From Halomonas ventosae (GTDB lineage Bacteria > Pseudomonadota > Gammaproteobacteria > Pseudomonadales > Halomonadaceae), in assembly GCF_004361885.1 (NCBI RefSeq), contig NZ_SNWH01000004.1, positions 161,295 through 225,294 of the forward strand: a stretch of 64,000 nucleotides of DNA, given 5' to 3'. Position 1 is the stretch's first letter. Every line of letters starts with the position of its first letter. A program made the translations under genes and the position numbers. Below the pieces are notes generated by a model. That model was not told the DNA's origin. It saw nothing but the letters and a program-made list of their open reading frames with translations, and ran no database searches. Of the stretch, positions 20,631-32,469 are shown piece by piece.

Positions 20631-22905
20631 AGTGCGCGAAGAGCAGCCGCTGACCCGGGAAGGGGAGGTCGATATCGACCAGTGGCTCACCCGCCTGCAG
20701 GGCGACGTCAAGCTGCGCGACGCGCAGCAGATGCGGGATGTCTGCACGCTGGCCCAGCGGCTCGAACTGGCCTGCGAACGCCCCCATAAGGCCTGGCTCA
20801 AGGATGGCTCGAGTTTTCGCATGGGCCTGGAGATGGCCGATATCCTGGGCGAGCTCAAGCTCGACCAGACGGCGCTGGAGGCCGCGGTGCTCTATCGGGC
20901 CGTCCGCGAGAGGCTGATCGGTCTCGAGGAGGTCGACAAGCGCTTCGGTCATGAGGTTGCCGGGCTCATCGGCGGCGTGCTGCAGATGGCCGCCATCAGC
21001 ACCTACCAGGCACCCAGTCAGGGGCTGAGCCAGCATGACCAGCAGGATAACCTGCGCAAGATGCTCGTCAACCTGATCGACGACGTCCGTGTGGCGCTGA
21101 TCAAGATCGCCGAACGTACCTGCGCCCTGCGTCAGGTAAGCGACGCGCCACGCGAGAAACGCTTGCAGGTGGCCCGCGAGGTGTTCGACATCTATGCGCC
21201 GTTGGCCCACCGCCTGGGCATCGGCCATCTCAAGTGGGAACTCGAGGATCTCTCCTTTCGCTACCTGCACGAGGATGACTACAAGGCCATCGCGCGGCAA
21301 CTGGCCGAGAAGCGCCAGGACCGCGATCGTTACATCAGCGAGGTGGTGGCGACCCTCAAGTCGCTGATGGCGGCCCAGGGGATCACTCACTATCAGGTCG
21401 ACGGTCGCGCCAAGCACATCTACTCGATCTGGCGCAAGATGAAGCGCAAGCGCATCGACTTCTCCCAGGTCCACGACATCCGCGCGGTACGCATCCTGGT
21501 TCCCGAGGTGACCGACTGCTACACGGTACTGGGAATCGTCCATTCACGCTGGCATCACGTCCCCAACGAATTCGACGACTATATCGCTAACCCCAAGAAG
21601 AACGGCTACCAGTCGCTGCACACCGCGGTGCTAGGCCCGGAAAACAAGGTGCTCGAGATCCAGATTCGCACCTTTGCCATGCATGAGGAGGCCGAGCTGG
21701 GGGTCTGTGCGCACTGGCGCTACAAGGGTCACGATACCCGCGTGCGCAGTGCCAGCTACGAGGAGAAGATCGCCTGGCTGCGCCAGGTGCTGGAGTGGCA
21801 CGAGGAGGTGGGCGACTTCAGCGACCTGAGCGAGGGGCTGACCAGCGACGTGGCCCCGGACCGCCTCTATGTTTTCACCCCCGATGGCCACGTGATCGAC
21901 CTGCCCCAGGTCGCCACGCCGATCGACTTTGCCTACCGGGTGCATACCGAGGTGGGCCATCGCTGCCGAGGCGCCAAGGTCAATGGCCGCATTGTGCCGC
22001 TCACCTATCGGCTCAAGACTGGCCAGCAGGTGGAGATCCTCACTGCCAGCAAGGGCGGACCGAGCCGCGACTGGCTCAACCCCAACCTGGGCTATGTGCG
22101 CACCTCGCGGGCACGGGCCAAGATCCAGTCCTGGTTCAAGCTGCAGGCTCGCGAGCGCAACCTCGAGGAGGGTCGGGCGCTGTTCGAGCGCGAGATGAAG
22201 CGGCTCGACATCGAGGACATGGATTTGCTCACCCTGGCCAACAAGGTCAACTATCCCACCCCGGACGACATGTTTGCGGCCCTGGGGGCGGGCGACCTGC
22301 GCATCGGCCAGGTGCTGCACCAGGCCCAGCAGCTGTTCGGCGAGCACGATGACCAGGACCAGCTCGACCGCCTTCTGGCCAAGCCACGCAAGGCCCCGGG
22401 CAAGGGTGGCGGCAGCGACATCAGCGTGCTCGGCGTGGGCAACCTCAAGACCAGCATGGCCAACTGCTGTCATCCGGTGCCCGGTGACGCCATTGTCGGC
22501 TTCATCACCCAGGGGCGTGGCGTTACCGTGCATCGCCAGGATTGCCCGAATATCCTGCAGCTGCGCCTCGACGAGCCCCAGCGCATCATCGAGGTGGAGT
22601 GGGGCGAGCGGGCCCTTACCCAATATCCAGTAGACATCGAGATCCAGGCCTGGGACCGCTCGGGACTGCTGCGCGATGTCACCGGGGTGCTCGGCAATGA
22701 GCGCGTCAACGTGCTCTCGGTGAACACCCTCACCGACACCGAGGATGGCATCGCGCGCATCTCCATCACTGTCGAGGTCGATGGCCTGGAAACCCTGGGC
22801 CGCCTCTTCTCGCGCATCCAGCAGCTACCCAACATCATCGAGGTGCGACGGCTGCGCAGTGGCGGTGGGAAGGCCACGTCGTCCAAGCGCAGGAGGACAA
22901 GATGA
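20623..22905 (+). CDS. relA: GTP pyrophosphokinase RelA
   Basis: A 760-residue (p)ppGpp synthetase activated on ribosomes by uncharged tRNA. The N-terminal HD-type hydrolase region is present but has lost the catalytic His-Asp pair, as in monofunctional RelA. The synthetase core has YSIWRKMKRKRIDF and NEFDDYIANPKKNGYQSLHT. TGS (about 415-480), helical, zinc-finger and ACT domains follow. The ATG at 20623 is chosen for the AAGGAGGG SD upstream. It is coupled by overlap to rlmD (8 bp) and mazG (ATGA). Confidence 0.95.
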   Translation: MVKVREEQPLTREGEVDIDQWLTRLQGDVKLRDAQQMRDVCTLAQRLELACERPHKAWLKDGSSFRMGLEMADILGELKLDQTALEAAVLYRAVRERLIGLEEVDKRFGHEVAGLIGGVLQMAAISTYQAPSQGLSQHDQQDNLRKMLVNLIDDVRVALIKIAERTCALRQVSDAPREKRLQVAREVFDIYAPLAHRLGIGHLKWELEDLSFRYLHEDDYKAIARQLAEKRQDRDRYISEVVATLKSLMAAQGITHYQVDGRAKHIYSIWRKMKRKRIDFSQVHDIRAVRILVPEVTDCYTVLGIVHSRWHHVPNEFDDYIANPKKNGYQSLHTAVLGPENKVLEIQIRTFAMHEEAELGVCAHWRYKGHDTRVRSASYEEKIAWLRQVLEWHEEVGDFSDLSEGLTSDVAPDRLYVFTPDGHVIDLPQVATPIDFAYRVHTEVGHRCRGAKVNGRIVPLTYRLKTGQQVEILTASKGGPSRDWLNPNLGYVRTSRARAKIQSWFKLQARERNLEEGRALFEREMKRLDIEDMDLLTLANKVNYPTPDDMFAALGAGDLRIGQVLHQAQQLFGEHDDQDQLDRLLAKPRKAPGKGGGSDISVLGVGNLKTSMANCCHPVPGDAIVGFITQGRGVTVHRQDCPNILQLRLDEPQRIIEVEWGERALTQYPVDIEIQAWDRSGLLRDVTGVLGNERVNVLSVNTLTDTEDGIARISITVEVDGLETLGRLFSRIQQLPNIIEVRRLRSGGGKATSSKRRRTR

Positions 22906-23780
22906 GCGAGTCTCGCCACGACCTGGACGACCTGCTCGCGCTGATGGCCGTGCTGCGCGACCCCGAGCAGGGCTGCCCGTGGGACGTGAATCAGGATTGG
23001 GACAGCATCGTGCCCCATACCCTGGAGGAAGCCTACGAGGTCGCCGACGCCATCGAGCGACGCGCCTGGAGCGAGTTGCCCGGCGAGCTCGGTGACCTGC
23101 TCTTCCAGGTGATCTACTACAGCCAGTTTGCGGCCGAGGAGGGGCGCTTCGACTTTCATGATGTGGTGCATACCCTTACTGCCAAGATGCTCTACCGCCA
23201 TCCCCAAGTCTTCCCTGACGGCACCCTGGCCTCGCGACGCCAGGGCGTCAGCGCCGCCGAGGTAAAGGCGCAGCAGGTTCACTCCCGCTGGGAGTCGCTG
23301 AAGGCCGAGGAGCGTGCGGAGCGGGCCGGTCGCGAGCCCGACGCCCCTTCGGTGCTGGATGACGTGCCGCGCACCCTGCCGGCCCTCTCCCGGGCCGCCA
23401 AGCTCTCCAAGCGGGCCGCCCGGGTGGGCTTCGACTGGCCCGATGCCTGTGGGGTGCTGGCCAAGATCCGCGAGGAGCTCGACGAGGTGGAACAGGCTCT
23501 GGCAGAGGGCAAGCGGGTGCATGCCGCCGAGGAGGTGGGCGACCTGCTGTTCGCGGTGACCAACCTGGCGCGCACGCTCAAGGCCGATCCCGAGCAGTGC
23601 CTGCGCGCCACCAATGCCAAGTTCGAGCGGCGCTTCCGCTACGTGGAGGCGGCCCTGGTCACCGAGGGTGTGCCGCTGTCGGAGGCCGGCCTGGCGACCC
23701 TGGAGCGGCACTGGCAGGCCGCCAAGCACCTCGACACCCCCGTTCAGGAACCGTCGCAAGAAGGAGAGTCCCGGCCATGA
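22902..23780 (+). CDS. mazG: nucleoside triphosphate pyrophosphohydrolase MazG
   Basis: A 292-residue all-alpha NTP pyrophosphatase with two MazG domains. The magnesium-binding EExxE/ExxD motifs appear in EEAYEVADAIE...ELGDLLFQV and again in EELDEVEQALAEG...EEVGDLLFAV. It cleaves dNTPs to monophosphates and in E. coli lowers ppGpp. The location after relA is typical. It overlaps both relA and ppc by four bases, so the three are probably translated together. It is about 30 residues longer than E. coli MazG. Confidence 0.94.
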   Translation: MSESRHDLDDLLALMAVLRDPEQGCPWDVNQDWDSIVPHTLEEAYEVADAIERRAWSELPGELGDLLFQVIYYSQFAAEEGRFDFHDVVHTLTAKMLYRHPQVFPDGTLASRRQGVSAAEVKAQQVHSRWESLKAEERAERAGREPDAPSVLDDVPRTLPALSRAAKLSKRAARVGFDWPDACGVLAKIREELDEVEQALAEGKRVHAAEEVGDLLFAVTNLARTLKADPEQCLRATNAKFERRFRYVEAALVTEGVPLSEAGLATLERHWQAAKHLDTPVQEPSQEGESRP

Positions 23781-26425
23781 GCCATGACCTGCACGAATCG
23801 CTGCGTGACAATGTCCGTATCCTGGGCGACAGCCTGGGTCGCACCATCGCCGATGACCTGGGCCCGGGCTTCGTCGACCGCATCGAGACCATCCGCAGCT
23901 TCGCCAAGCGTGGCCGCCAGGGCGAGGAGGGCAGTCAGCGTGCGTTGATCGAGTACCTGCGCAAGCTGCCCGACCGTGACCTGCTGCCGGTGACTCGGGC
24001 CTTCAACCAGTTCCTCAACCTGGCCAATATCGCCGAACAGCACTATCGCGCCCGCTTCCGCCGGGTCGAGGACTACAAGCCCGGCTCGCAGCCGGTGCTC
24101 TCCGAACTGCTCGAACGGGCCCGGCGTGAGGGCCATTCGCCGCGCAAGCTGGTGGAGACCCTGGCCGGCATGCGCGTCGAGCTGGTACTCACCGCTCACC
24201 CCACCGAGGTCATCCGTCGCACCCTGATCCAGAAATACGACGCCATCGACGACTGCCTGACGGCCATCGAGTCCTCCGCGGACTACCCGGAGCGCGGGGT
24301 GCGCGCCCAGGGCCGGCTGGAAGAACTGATCAGCCAGGCCTGGCATACCGACGAGATTCGCCACGAGAGACCGACGCCGGTGGACGAGGCCAAGTGGGGC
24401 TTCGCGGTGATCGAGAACTCGCTGTGGCAGGCGGTACCCGACTTCCATCGCGACCTGGACAATCTGCTGCTGGAGACCGCCGGCGAGCGCCTGCCACTGG
24501 ATGCCGCACCGCTCCGCTTCGCCTCCTGGATGGGCGGCGATCGCGACGGTAATCCCAATGTCACCGCCAAGGTGACCCGGGAGGTATTGCTGCTGGGCCG
24601 CTGGATGGCGGCAGACCTCTATCTGCGGGACATGGGGCAGCTCAAGGCCGAGCTCTCCATGTGGAAGGCCAACAGCGCGCTCAAGGCCGAGGTGGGGGAT
24701 GTCGCCGAGCCCTACCGCGAACTGCTCAAGCGCCTGGCCAGCCGCGTCGAGGCGACCCGCGACTGGGCCAAGGCCGAGCTCGACGGGCGCAGCTACGAGG
24801 GCGGTGCCATCATCGAGACCCGCGACCAGCTCTACGCCCCCTTGCTGACCTGCTATCGCTCGCTGTGCGACGTGGGACTCGATACCATCGCCAATGGCGT
24901 ACTGCTCGATACTTTGCGCCGTGTGGCGGTGTTCGGCGTGACCCTGACCAAGCTCGACCTGCGCCAGGAGGCCAGCCGCCATGCTCAGGTGATGGAGGAG
25001 CTCACCCACGGCCTGGGACTCGGCCACTATCGTGACTGGAACGAGGCACAGCGCCAGGAGTTTCTGCTCACCGAGCTGGCCTCGCGGCGCCCCCTCATCC
25101 CGCGACGCTGGGAGTGCTCCGCCGAGTCACGCGAGGTGATCGACACCTTTCGGGTGATCGCCTCCGAGCATCGCGAGGCGCTGGGAACCTATATCATCTC
25201 CATGGCCGGGCAACCCTCCGATGTACTCGCGGTGGCACTGCTGATGAAAGAGGTGGGAGGCGCGGTCAGCCTGCCCATCGCGCCACTGTTCGAGACCCTC
25301 GACGACCTGGATCACGCCGGCGAGGTCATCGACCACCTGCTGGCGCTGCCGGGGTATCGTGCCCTGGCCGGCGACCGCCAGGAGGTGATGATCGGTTATT
25401 CGGACTCCGCCAAGGACGCCGGCCAGCTGGCCGCCGCCTGGGCGCAGTACCGCGCCCAGGAAACGCTGGTCGAGGTCTGTGATCGACATGGCGTCGACCT
25501 CACGCTCTTCCATGGTCGCGGCGGCACCGTGGGCCGCGGTGGCGGGCCCGCCCATGCGGCCATCCTCTCCCAGCCGCCGGGCTCGGTGAACGGCAGCTTG
25601 CGGGTGACCGAACAGGGCGAGATGATTCGCTTCAAGTTCGGCCAGCCGGAGATCGCCCTGCGTTCTATGGAGATCTATGCCTGTGCCGTGCTCGAGGCGA
25701 GCTTGTTGCCGCCCCCGGCGCCTCAGCCGGAATGGCGCGAGGAGATGGACCGCCTGGCCAAGATCGCCCATGGCGCCTATGTAGGCGTGGTGCGCGAGGA
25801 TCCCGATTTCGTCCCCTATTTCCGTGCAGTGACCCCGGAGGGTGCGCTGGGTCGCCTGCCGCTGGGCTCGCGCCCCACCAAGCGGCGTCAGGAGGGCGGC
25901 GTGGAGACCCTCAGGGCGATTCCCTGGATCTTCGCCTGGACCCAGATCCGCCTCATGCTGCCGGCCTGGTTGGGCAGTGGCGAAGCCTTCAGCCAACGAC
26001 TGGAGGAGGAGGGCGGACTCGAGGTGCTGCGCGAGATGCGCGACCAGTGGCCCTTCTTCGGCACCTATCTGGACATGCTGGAGATGCTGCTGGCCAAGGC
26101 TGACGTGGGCATCGCCGCCTACTATGAGCACCGACTGGTCGACGAACCGGCCCTCAAGGCGCTCGGCGAGCGGCTGCGCAGCCGCTTCGCTCGCCTTCAC
26201 GAGGCGCTGCTGGAGGTGCTCGACCAGCAGGAGCTACTGGAGAAGACGCCGCTGATCCGACAGGCCATCGAGGTGCGCAACCCCTACATCGATCCGCTGC
26301 ACGGCCTGCAGGCGGAGCTCCTGCAGCGTAACCGCGATGCCGACGGGGCGATCAGCGCAGATCTTTCTCGCGCGCTGATGGTGACCATGGCAGGGATCGC
26401 CGCGGGGCTGCGCAACACCGGCTGA
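23777..26425 (+). CDS. ppc: phosphoenolpyruvate carboxylase
   Basis: An 882-residue anaplerotic enzyme carboxylating PEP to oxaloacetate, matching the E. coli length. Signatures include VLTAHPTEVIRRT near residue 138 (catalytic His), GGDRDGNPNVTAKVT, and FHGRGGTVGRGGGPAH near residue 577. The C-terminus NTG is the conserved aspartate-responsive end. The ATG overlaps the mazG stop; the reading frame is open further upstream inside mazG but without family support. A perfect hairpin follows the stop codon. Confidence 0.96.
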   Translation: MSHDLHESLRDNVRILGDSLGRTIADDLGPGFVDRIETIRSFAKRGRQGEEGSQRALIEYLRKLPDRDLLPVTRAFNQFLNLANIAEQHYRARFRRVEDYKPGSQPVLSELLERARREGHSPRKLVETLAGMRVELVLTAHPTEVIRRTLIQKYDAIDDCLTAIESSADYPERGVRAQGRLEELISQAWHTDEIRHERPTPVDEAKWGFAVIENSLWQAVPDFHRDLDNLLLETAGERLPLDAAPLRFASWMGGDRDGNPNVTAKVTREVLLLGRWMAADLYLRDMGQLKAELSMWKANSALKAEVGDVAEPYRELLKRLASRVEATRDWAKAELDGRSYEGGAIIETRDQLYAPLLTCYRSLCDVGLDTIANGVLLDTLRRVAVFGVTLTKLDLRQEASRHAQVMEELTHGLGLGHYRDWNEAQRQEFLLTELASRRPLIPRRWECSAESREVIDTFRVIASEHREALGTYIISMAGQPSDVLAVALLMKEVGGAVSLPIAPLFETLDDLDHAGEVIDHLLALPGYRALAGDRQEVMIGYSDSAKDAGQLAAAWAQYRAQETLVEVCDRHGVDLTLFHGRGGTVGRGGGPAHAAILSQPPGSVNGSLRVTEQGEMIRFKFGQPEIALRSMEIYACAVLEASLLPPPAPQPEWREEMDRLAKIAHGAYVGVVREDPDFVPYFRAVTPEGALGRLPLGSRPTKRRQEGGVETLRAIPWIFAWTQIRLMLPAWLGSGEAFSQRLEEEGGLEVLREMRDQWPFFGTYLDMLEMLLAKADVGIAAYYEHRLVDEPALKALGERLRSRFARLHEALLEVLDQQELLEKTPLIRQAIEVRNPYIDPLHGLQAELLQRNRDADGAISADLSRALMVTMAGIAAGLRNTG

Positions 26426-26433
26426 TCCCGGCA

Positions 26434-26454
26434 GCGCCTGGCTTTGCCAGGCGC
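26434..26454 (+). terminator. hairpin downstream of ppc
   Basis: GCGCCTGGC (26434-26442), loop TTT, GCCAGGCGC (26446-26454): a perfect 9-bp stem 8 nt after the ppc stop. There is no T-run after it. It probably marks the end of the cysM-ppc transcription unit. Confidence 0.55.
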
Positions 26455-26472
26455 GGTAAGACTGATACCCCT

Positions 26473-26538
26473 CTATGGTGTCGACGGGTGCTGGGACCGG
26501 GTCCACTCGATCAGGTCGTGAAAGGACTCGATCTTCAT
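26473..26538 (-). CDS. possible 21-residue peptide or gene remnant
   Basis: An ATG at 26538 is preceded on the minus strand by an AGGAGA-type SD and reads 21 codons (start MKIESFHDLIEWTR) to TAG at 26473-26475. It lies between convergent ppc and the copper ATPase gene. The amphipathic start looks like the N-terminus of a longer protein cut short, so it may be a remnant. No function is recognised. Confidence 0.25.
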   Translation of the reverse strand: MKIESFHDLIEWTRSQHPSTP

Positions 26539-26606
26539 CCGATGTTCTCCTCTGATGGGCTACTTGCTCGGCCGTCGCTCCAGCCACTCCTTTTCATCAT
26601 TCATGA

Positions 26607-29039
<2,433 letters not shown>

Positions 29040-29130
29040 GAAGCCGTCTCCGTTACCTTCGTTGGCTGGGGGTATCTCCGAGTCTTCCTTCGCGCGAGCG
29101 AGGGACGCCCCAGGTGCCTTGGCCGCGTCA

Positions 29131-29385
29131 TCAACCTCGTAGATCGCGCCTGCGTTGCTCGTATTCCTCGCGGTCGAGTTCTCCCCGAGCGTAGCGTTCT
29201 TGCAGAAGATCCAGGGCCGTTGGCCGCTGTTGAGACATGGCCTCGCCTCGGTCGCGGGTCAGACGACGGACCAGGAGAACGGCCAGGGCAAGGACGGCGC
29301 CCCAGAACAACACCATCATGAGCCCGCTGAAGCGCATATGCCCCCAGCCGTAACTCCCCATATACGTCATCATGTCGCCCCACAT
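29131..29385 (-). CDS. SHOCT-domain small membrane protein
   Basis: An 84-residue protein. A Met/Gly/Trp-rich start ([10 protein letters not shown]), one membrane segment (about 19-38) and a C-terminal SHOCT motif ([25 protein letters not shown]) are visible. Such proteins often accompany copper-export genes; the Met-rich start could face the periplasm and bind Cu(I), but this is inference. The ATG at 29385 is preferred over 29403 because GGAG lies 8 nt upstream. It is in the same direction as copA, 91 bp ahead of it, and starts about 36 nt after the predicted promoter. Confidence 0.75.
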   Translation of the reverse strand: MWGDMMTYMGSYGWGHMRFSGLMMVLFWGAVLALAVLLVRRLTRDRGEAMSQQRPTALDLLQERYARGELDREEYEQRRRDLRG

Positions 29386-29428
29386 GGTCGGATCTCCTGT
29401 CATGTTGAATCACCCTGCCCTGCCGTCA

Positions 29429-29459
29429 GGTTAAGACCTGTGGGTAACCCAAGGGTCAA
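29429..29459 (-). promoter_or_regulatory. MerR/CueR-type operator-promoter for the SHOCT-copA unit
   Basis: On the minus strand, TTGACC (29454-29459) is followed by a 19-bp spacer and TTAACC. Centred in the spacer is a 21-bp dyad (29436-29456) with half-sites matching at 8 of 10 positions. A long 19-bp spacer with a central dyad is the hallmark of promoters activated by MerR-family metal sensors such as CueR. A second, very similar site lies at 32743-32773. Confidence 0.6.
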
Positions 29460-29528
29460 GATAAGATCGAGGTGAAAGTATCCGGGTCTTGATCCCCATC
29501 AATGTTCGGCATCTTCGGTGGCCTGGAA

Positions 29529-29769
29529 TCAACGCCGCACGCATGCAAAGAAGTTGTAGAGCGGGCCGAAGACCAGGGCGACGTACCGGCCCCAGGAAGA
29601 AGCTTGGCCAGATGAAGCCTGGTAGCAGGCGCAGCCAACTCTCAGACATCGCCCGGTCGGGAAACAGCAGGCCGAGGCCGACACACAGGATGAAGGTCAC
29701 GGCCAGGAACAGCCCCAGGCTCATACCCAGCGCGATCACGGGAATCCGCGACGTGGCCTGAACCGGCAA
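29529..29769 (-). pseudogene. decayed DUF5676 membrane-protein gene
   Basis: The minus-strand frame starts (TTG at 29769) with a DUF5676-like sequence: VIALGMSLGLFLAVTFILCV, then GLLFPDRAM and LLPGFIWPSFFLG. The conserved end, YVALVFGPLYNFF, then continues in another frame to TGA at 29529-29531. The residues normally linking these two parts are missing, so an internal deletion with a frame change has broken the gene. DUF5676 proteins are small membrane proteins often found with copper or heavy-metal genes, which fits the adjacent operator, SHOCT gene and copA. Confidence 0.6.
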
Positions 29770-30164
29770 GACGCGGCCATGTCTGGAATCGCGGGATGGG
29801 GCTCGAACTCCAAGTCCTGGCGCTCCATGCGCAACAGGGCGCTACCGGCCTGGCGAGTCCCATGGTCATGGTGGCAGTGCGGCCGAGGATGGTCCGCGTC
29901 GATTCGATGAGGTCGACGTTCGAGTGCGTGTCCGAGAGAAGCTCGACGCCAACCTGGCCAGACGCGGTGGAGGAGAGCACGGGCGCCGCCGTGGTGGTAC
30001 TAAAGAGACCAGCACCATGCCCAGCAGGATACCCATCCCAAGGCGCGGCCAGGCGACGGCGGCCGCGTGGATTGCTTGGGAAAGAGGGCATGCCTGACCA
30101 TGATGCATGGCTCCTATGGTAGGATATGTCTTCACTATAGATATATCCCCACTATCCAATAGCA
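29770..30164. other. 395-bp decayed region between copper genes and lemA
   Basis: Several overlapping minus-strand frames show fragments of signal-peptide or membrane-like sequence (for example GMGILLGMVLVSL near 30020-30050), but no single frame reads through as a recognisable protein. Together with the flanking DUF5676 pseudogene and lgt fragment it looks like gene debris. No function is assigned. Confidence 0.4.
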
Positions 30165-30227
30165 ATGACCCAGAAGCGGATCCTGTCCATTGATACAGAT
30201 CAAGTCAGATGGCGCGGCAAACCTCTG

Positions 30228-30358
30228 TTACAGTATCCTCAGATCGATCCGGTTGCCATCGCCATCGGGCCGGTGCAGTTTCACTGGTATGACCTTATGT
30301 ACGTTCAGTCGGCTTCGTGGCGGCCTGGCATCGCTTCCTTCGTGTACCTTGGACGTGA
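30228..30358 (+). pseudogene. lgt: 5' fragment of lgt (prolipoprotein diacylglyceryl transferase)
   Basis: The sequence encodes [21 protein letters not shown], then MYV, and after one frameshift near 30308, [10 protein letters not shown]. This is the conserved N-terminus of Lgt (YPxIDPVAxxxGP...HWYGLMYLVGF.AAW). A stop follows at 30356-30358 and the rest of the gene is absent. By chance the first frame stays open into lemA, which could mislead automatic start calling. Confidence 0.65.
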
Positions 30359-30389
30359 TCGATTCGCAATGACAGGGATGACTGACCCC

Positions 30390-31010
30390 ATGCAGACGAG
30401 ACCCACCCCGCTTCCCGACCCTCGCGTCTGGCGTTTGGCCCTTGTGCTGATCCTGGCGATGCTGCTGACGGGTTGTGGCATCAACAACATCCCCACCTAT
30501 GACGAACAGGTGAAGTCGGCCTGGGCACAGGTGGAGAACCAGTACCAGCGGCGTGCGGACCTGGTGCCCAACCTGGTGGAGACGGTCAAGGGGTTTGCCC
30601 GGCAGGAGCAGGAGACCCTGACCGCCGTGGTGGAGGCGCGGGCCAAGGCCACGTCCATCCAGATCGACGCCGAGTCGCTGGACGACCCGCAGAAGATGCG
30701 CCAGTTCGAGCAGGCCCAGCAGCAGCTCAGCGGGGCGCTGAGCCGCTTGATGGCGGTGTCCGAGCGCTATCCCGACCTGAAGTCGAACCAGAACTTCCTG
30801 GCCTTGCAGTCGCAGCTGGAGGGCACCGAGAACCGCATCGCCGTGGCCCGGCGCGACTTCATCACCGCCGTCGAGCGCTACAACACCGAGATCCGCACCT
30901 TCCCCGGTCGCCTGTGGCACAGCCTCCTCTACAGCGACATGCCGCTTCGCGAGACCTTCGAGGCCACGACCGAGAATGCGGACCAGGCCCCCCAGGTGGA
31001 GTTTGAATGA
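30390..31010 (+). CDS. lemA: LemA family lipoprotein
   Basis: A 206-residue protein. A lipoprotein signal ([13 protein letters not shown]) ends in a lipobox cysteine, so the mature protein is probably membrane-anchored. The LemA coiled-coil signature follows: [24 protein letters not shown] split around residues 30-53, then [14 protein letters not shown]. The cellular role of the family is not firmly known; it is almost always next to TPM-domain proteins, as here. ATG 30390 is preferred because the signal peptide starts there; the frame extends upstream through an lgt fragment. It overlaps the next gene by 4 bp. Confidence 0.85.
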   Translation: MQTRPTPLPDPRVWRLALVLILAMLLTGCGINNIPTYDEQVKSAWAQVENQYQRRADLVPNLVETVKGFARQEQETLTAVVEARAKATSIQIDAESLDDPQKMRQFEQAQQQLSGALSRLMAVSERYPDLKSNQNFLALQSQLEGTENRIAVARRDFITAVERYNTEIRTFPGRLWHSLLYSDMPLRETFEATTENADQAPQVEFE

Positions 31011-31789
31011 GCGATCTTCTGCGCATTCCGCTATTGGCATTGCTGCTGTCGACGGCCTTGGGCCTTCAGGCACAAGGCCTCCAGGCCCAGGGACTTGAGG
31101 GTCAGGCGCTCAACTTTCCCGAACTGACCGGCCGTGTGGTCGACCAGGCCGAGCTGCTGGAGCCGGCCACCGAATCCCAGCTGAGCGAGCGGCTGGCGGC
31201 GCACGAAGCAGCCACCACCGAGCAACTGGTGGTGGCCACCCTGCCGGACTTACAGGGCGTCAGCATCGAGGAGTACAGCTATCAGCTGGGGCGCCACTGG
31301 GGTATCGGCCAGGAAGGGGAGGACAACGGCGCCCTGCTGATCGTCGCGCCCAACGAGCGCAAGGTGCGCATCGAGGTCGGCTATGGCCTCGAGGGTCGGC
31401 TGACCGACGCCCAGTCCTCGGTGATCATCAACCAGATCCTGACGCCGGCGTTCCGCGAGGGCGACTACGCCCGCGGCATCACCGAGGGCGTGGAGGCGAT
31501 GATCCGGGTGCTGGGCGGCGAGCCCATGGACTCCAGTACCACCTCCGGCACCCCGGCCGGGAAGCAGGGGCCTGAAGGACCGGCATCGATTCTCTTCTTC
31601 GTGATGTTCGTCATCGTCATGACCCTGGTGCGAGGCGGCCGCGGCGGCCTGCTATCGGGCATGCTGCTGGGCGGTGCGCTCGGCGGCAGGTCGCGCGGTG
31701 GTGGCAGCGGGAGTGGTTTCGGCGGAGGCGGTGGCTTCGGCGGAGGTGGCGGTGGCTTTGGTGGCGGCGGCGCGTCCGGCGGCTGGTAA
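31007..31789 (+). CDS. TPM-domain (YgcG-type) secreted/membrane protein
   Basis: A 260-residue protein. A signal peptide (about 1-22) is followed by a TPM domain (about 38-165: [12 protein letters not shown], then [22 protein letters not shown] split over residues 108-130), a membrane segment (about 193-212) and a long Gly-rich tail ([13 protein letters not shown]) ending in SGGW. This is the architecture of YgcG-like proteins that accompany LemA. TPM domains have been linked to repair or assembly of membrane proteins. It overlaps lemA by ATGA. Confidence 0.82.
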   Translation: MSDLLRIPLLALLLSTALGLQAQGLQAQGLEGQALNFPELTGRVVDQAELLEPATESQLSERLAAHEAATTEQLVVATLPDLQGVSIEEYSYQLGRHWGIGQEGEDNGALLIVAPNERKVRIEVGYGLEGRLTDAQSSVIINQILTPAFREGDYARGITEGVEAMIRVLGGEPMDSSTTSGTPAGKQGPEGPASILFFVMFVIVMTLVRGGRGGLLSGMLLGGALGGRSRGGGSGSGFGGGGGFGGGGGGFGGGGASGGW

Positions 31790-31851
31790 CCCGGCCTTTC
31801 GCCCGGTGGCGACACCGACATCACAATCAGGATTCGGAGATCACGACCCCC

Positions 31852-32469
31852 ATGGCCTTATTGAGTGAAGACGAGCAGCGCCAGGTAGCCGAGGCGATTC
31901 ATCGGGTCGAACGCGATACCGATGCCGAGCTGGTCACCGTGCTGGCGCCGCGCGCGGACAACTATGCCTATATCCCGCTGCTCTGGGCCGGCCTGCTGGC
32001 CCTGGTGGTGCCCGGGGCGATCAACTACTTTCCCGGCTGGTTGACGGCCTGGGAGCTGACGCTGGTGCAGTGGGCGACTTTCATCGTGCTGGGACTGGTG
32101 TTCCGCCTCCCCACCATCACCACCCGGCTGATCCCGCGATCGGTTCGCCACTGGCGGGCGGCCAACCTCGCCCGGCGGCAGTTCCTGGAACAGGAGCTGC
32201 ACCACACCGAGGGGGGAACAGGGATGCTGATCTTCGTCTCCGAGGCCGAGCGCTATGTGGAGATCCTGGTTGATCGGGGCATCTCGGCACGTATCAGCGA
32301 CGAGACCTGGCAATCCATCGTGGCGGCGTTCACCCGGCAGGTGAAGGCCGGCGAGACCCTGCGGGGGTTCCTGGCGTGCATCGAGGCCTGCGGCGAACAC
32401 CTCAAGGAGCAGGTACCGGCCACCCATGAGCGCAACGAACTGCCCAATCACCTGATCATGCTGGATTGA
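31852..32469 (+). CDS. TPM-domain membrane protein
   Basis: A 205-residue protein. It has an N-terminal alpha/beta segment (LSEDEQRQVAEAIHRVERDT), two membrane segments (about 45-62 and 72-88), then the rest of a TPM fold (GTGMLIFVSEAERYVEILVD, SARISDETWQSIVAAF). The split TPM domain with internal membrane helices matches the second TPM protein in lemA-TPM-TPM clusters. It starts 62 bp after the YgcG-type gene, probably in the same transcript. A small hairpin (32481-32497) follows the stop. Confidence 0.8.
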   Translation: MALLSEDEQRQVAEAIHRVERDTDAELVTVLAPRADNYAYIPLLWAGLLALVVPGAINYFPGWLTAWELTLVQWATFIVLGLVFRLPTITTRLIPRSVRHWRAANLARRQFLEQELHHTEGGTGMLIFVSEAERYVEILVDRGISARISDETWQSIVAAFTRQVKAGETLRGFLACIEACGEHLKEQVPATHERNELPNHLIMLD

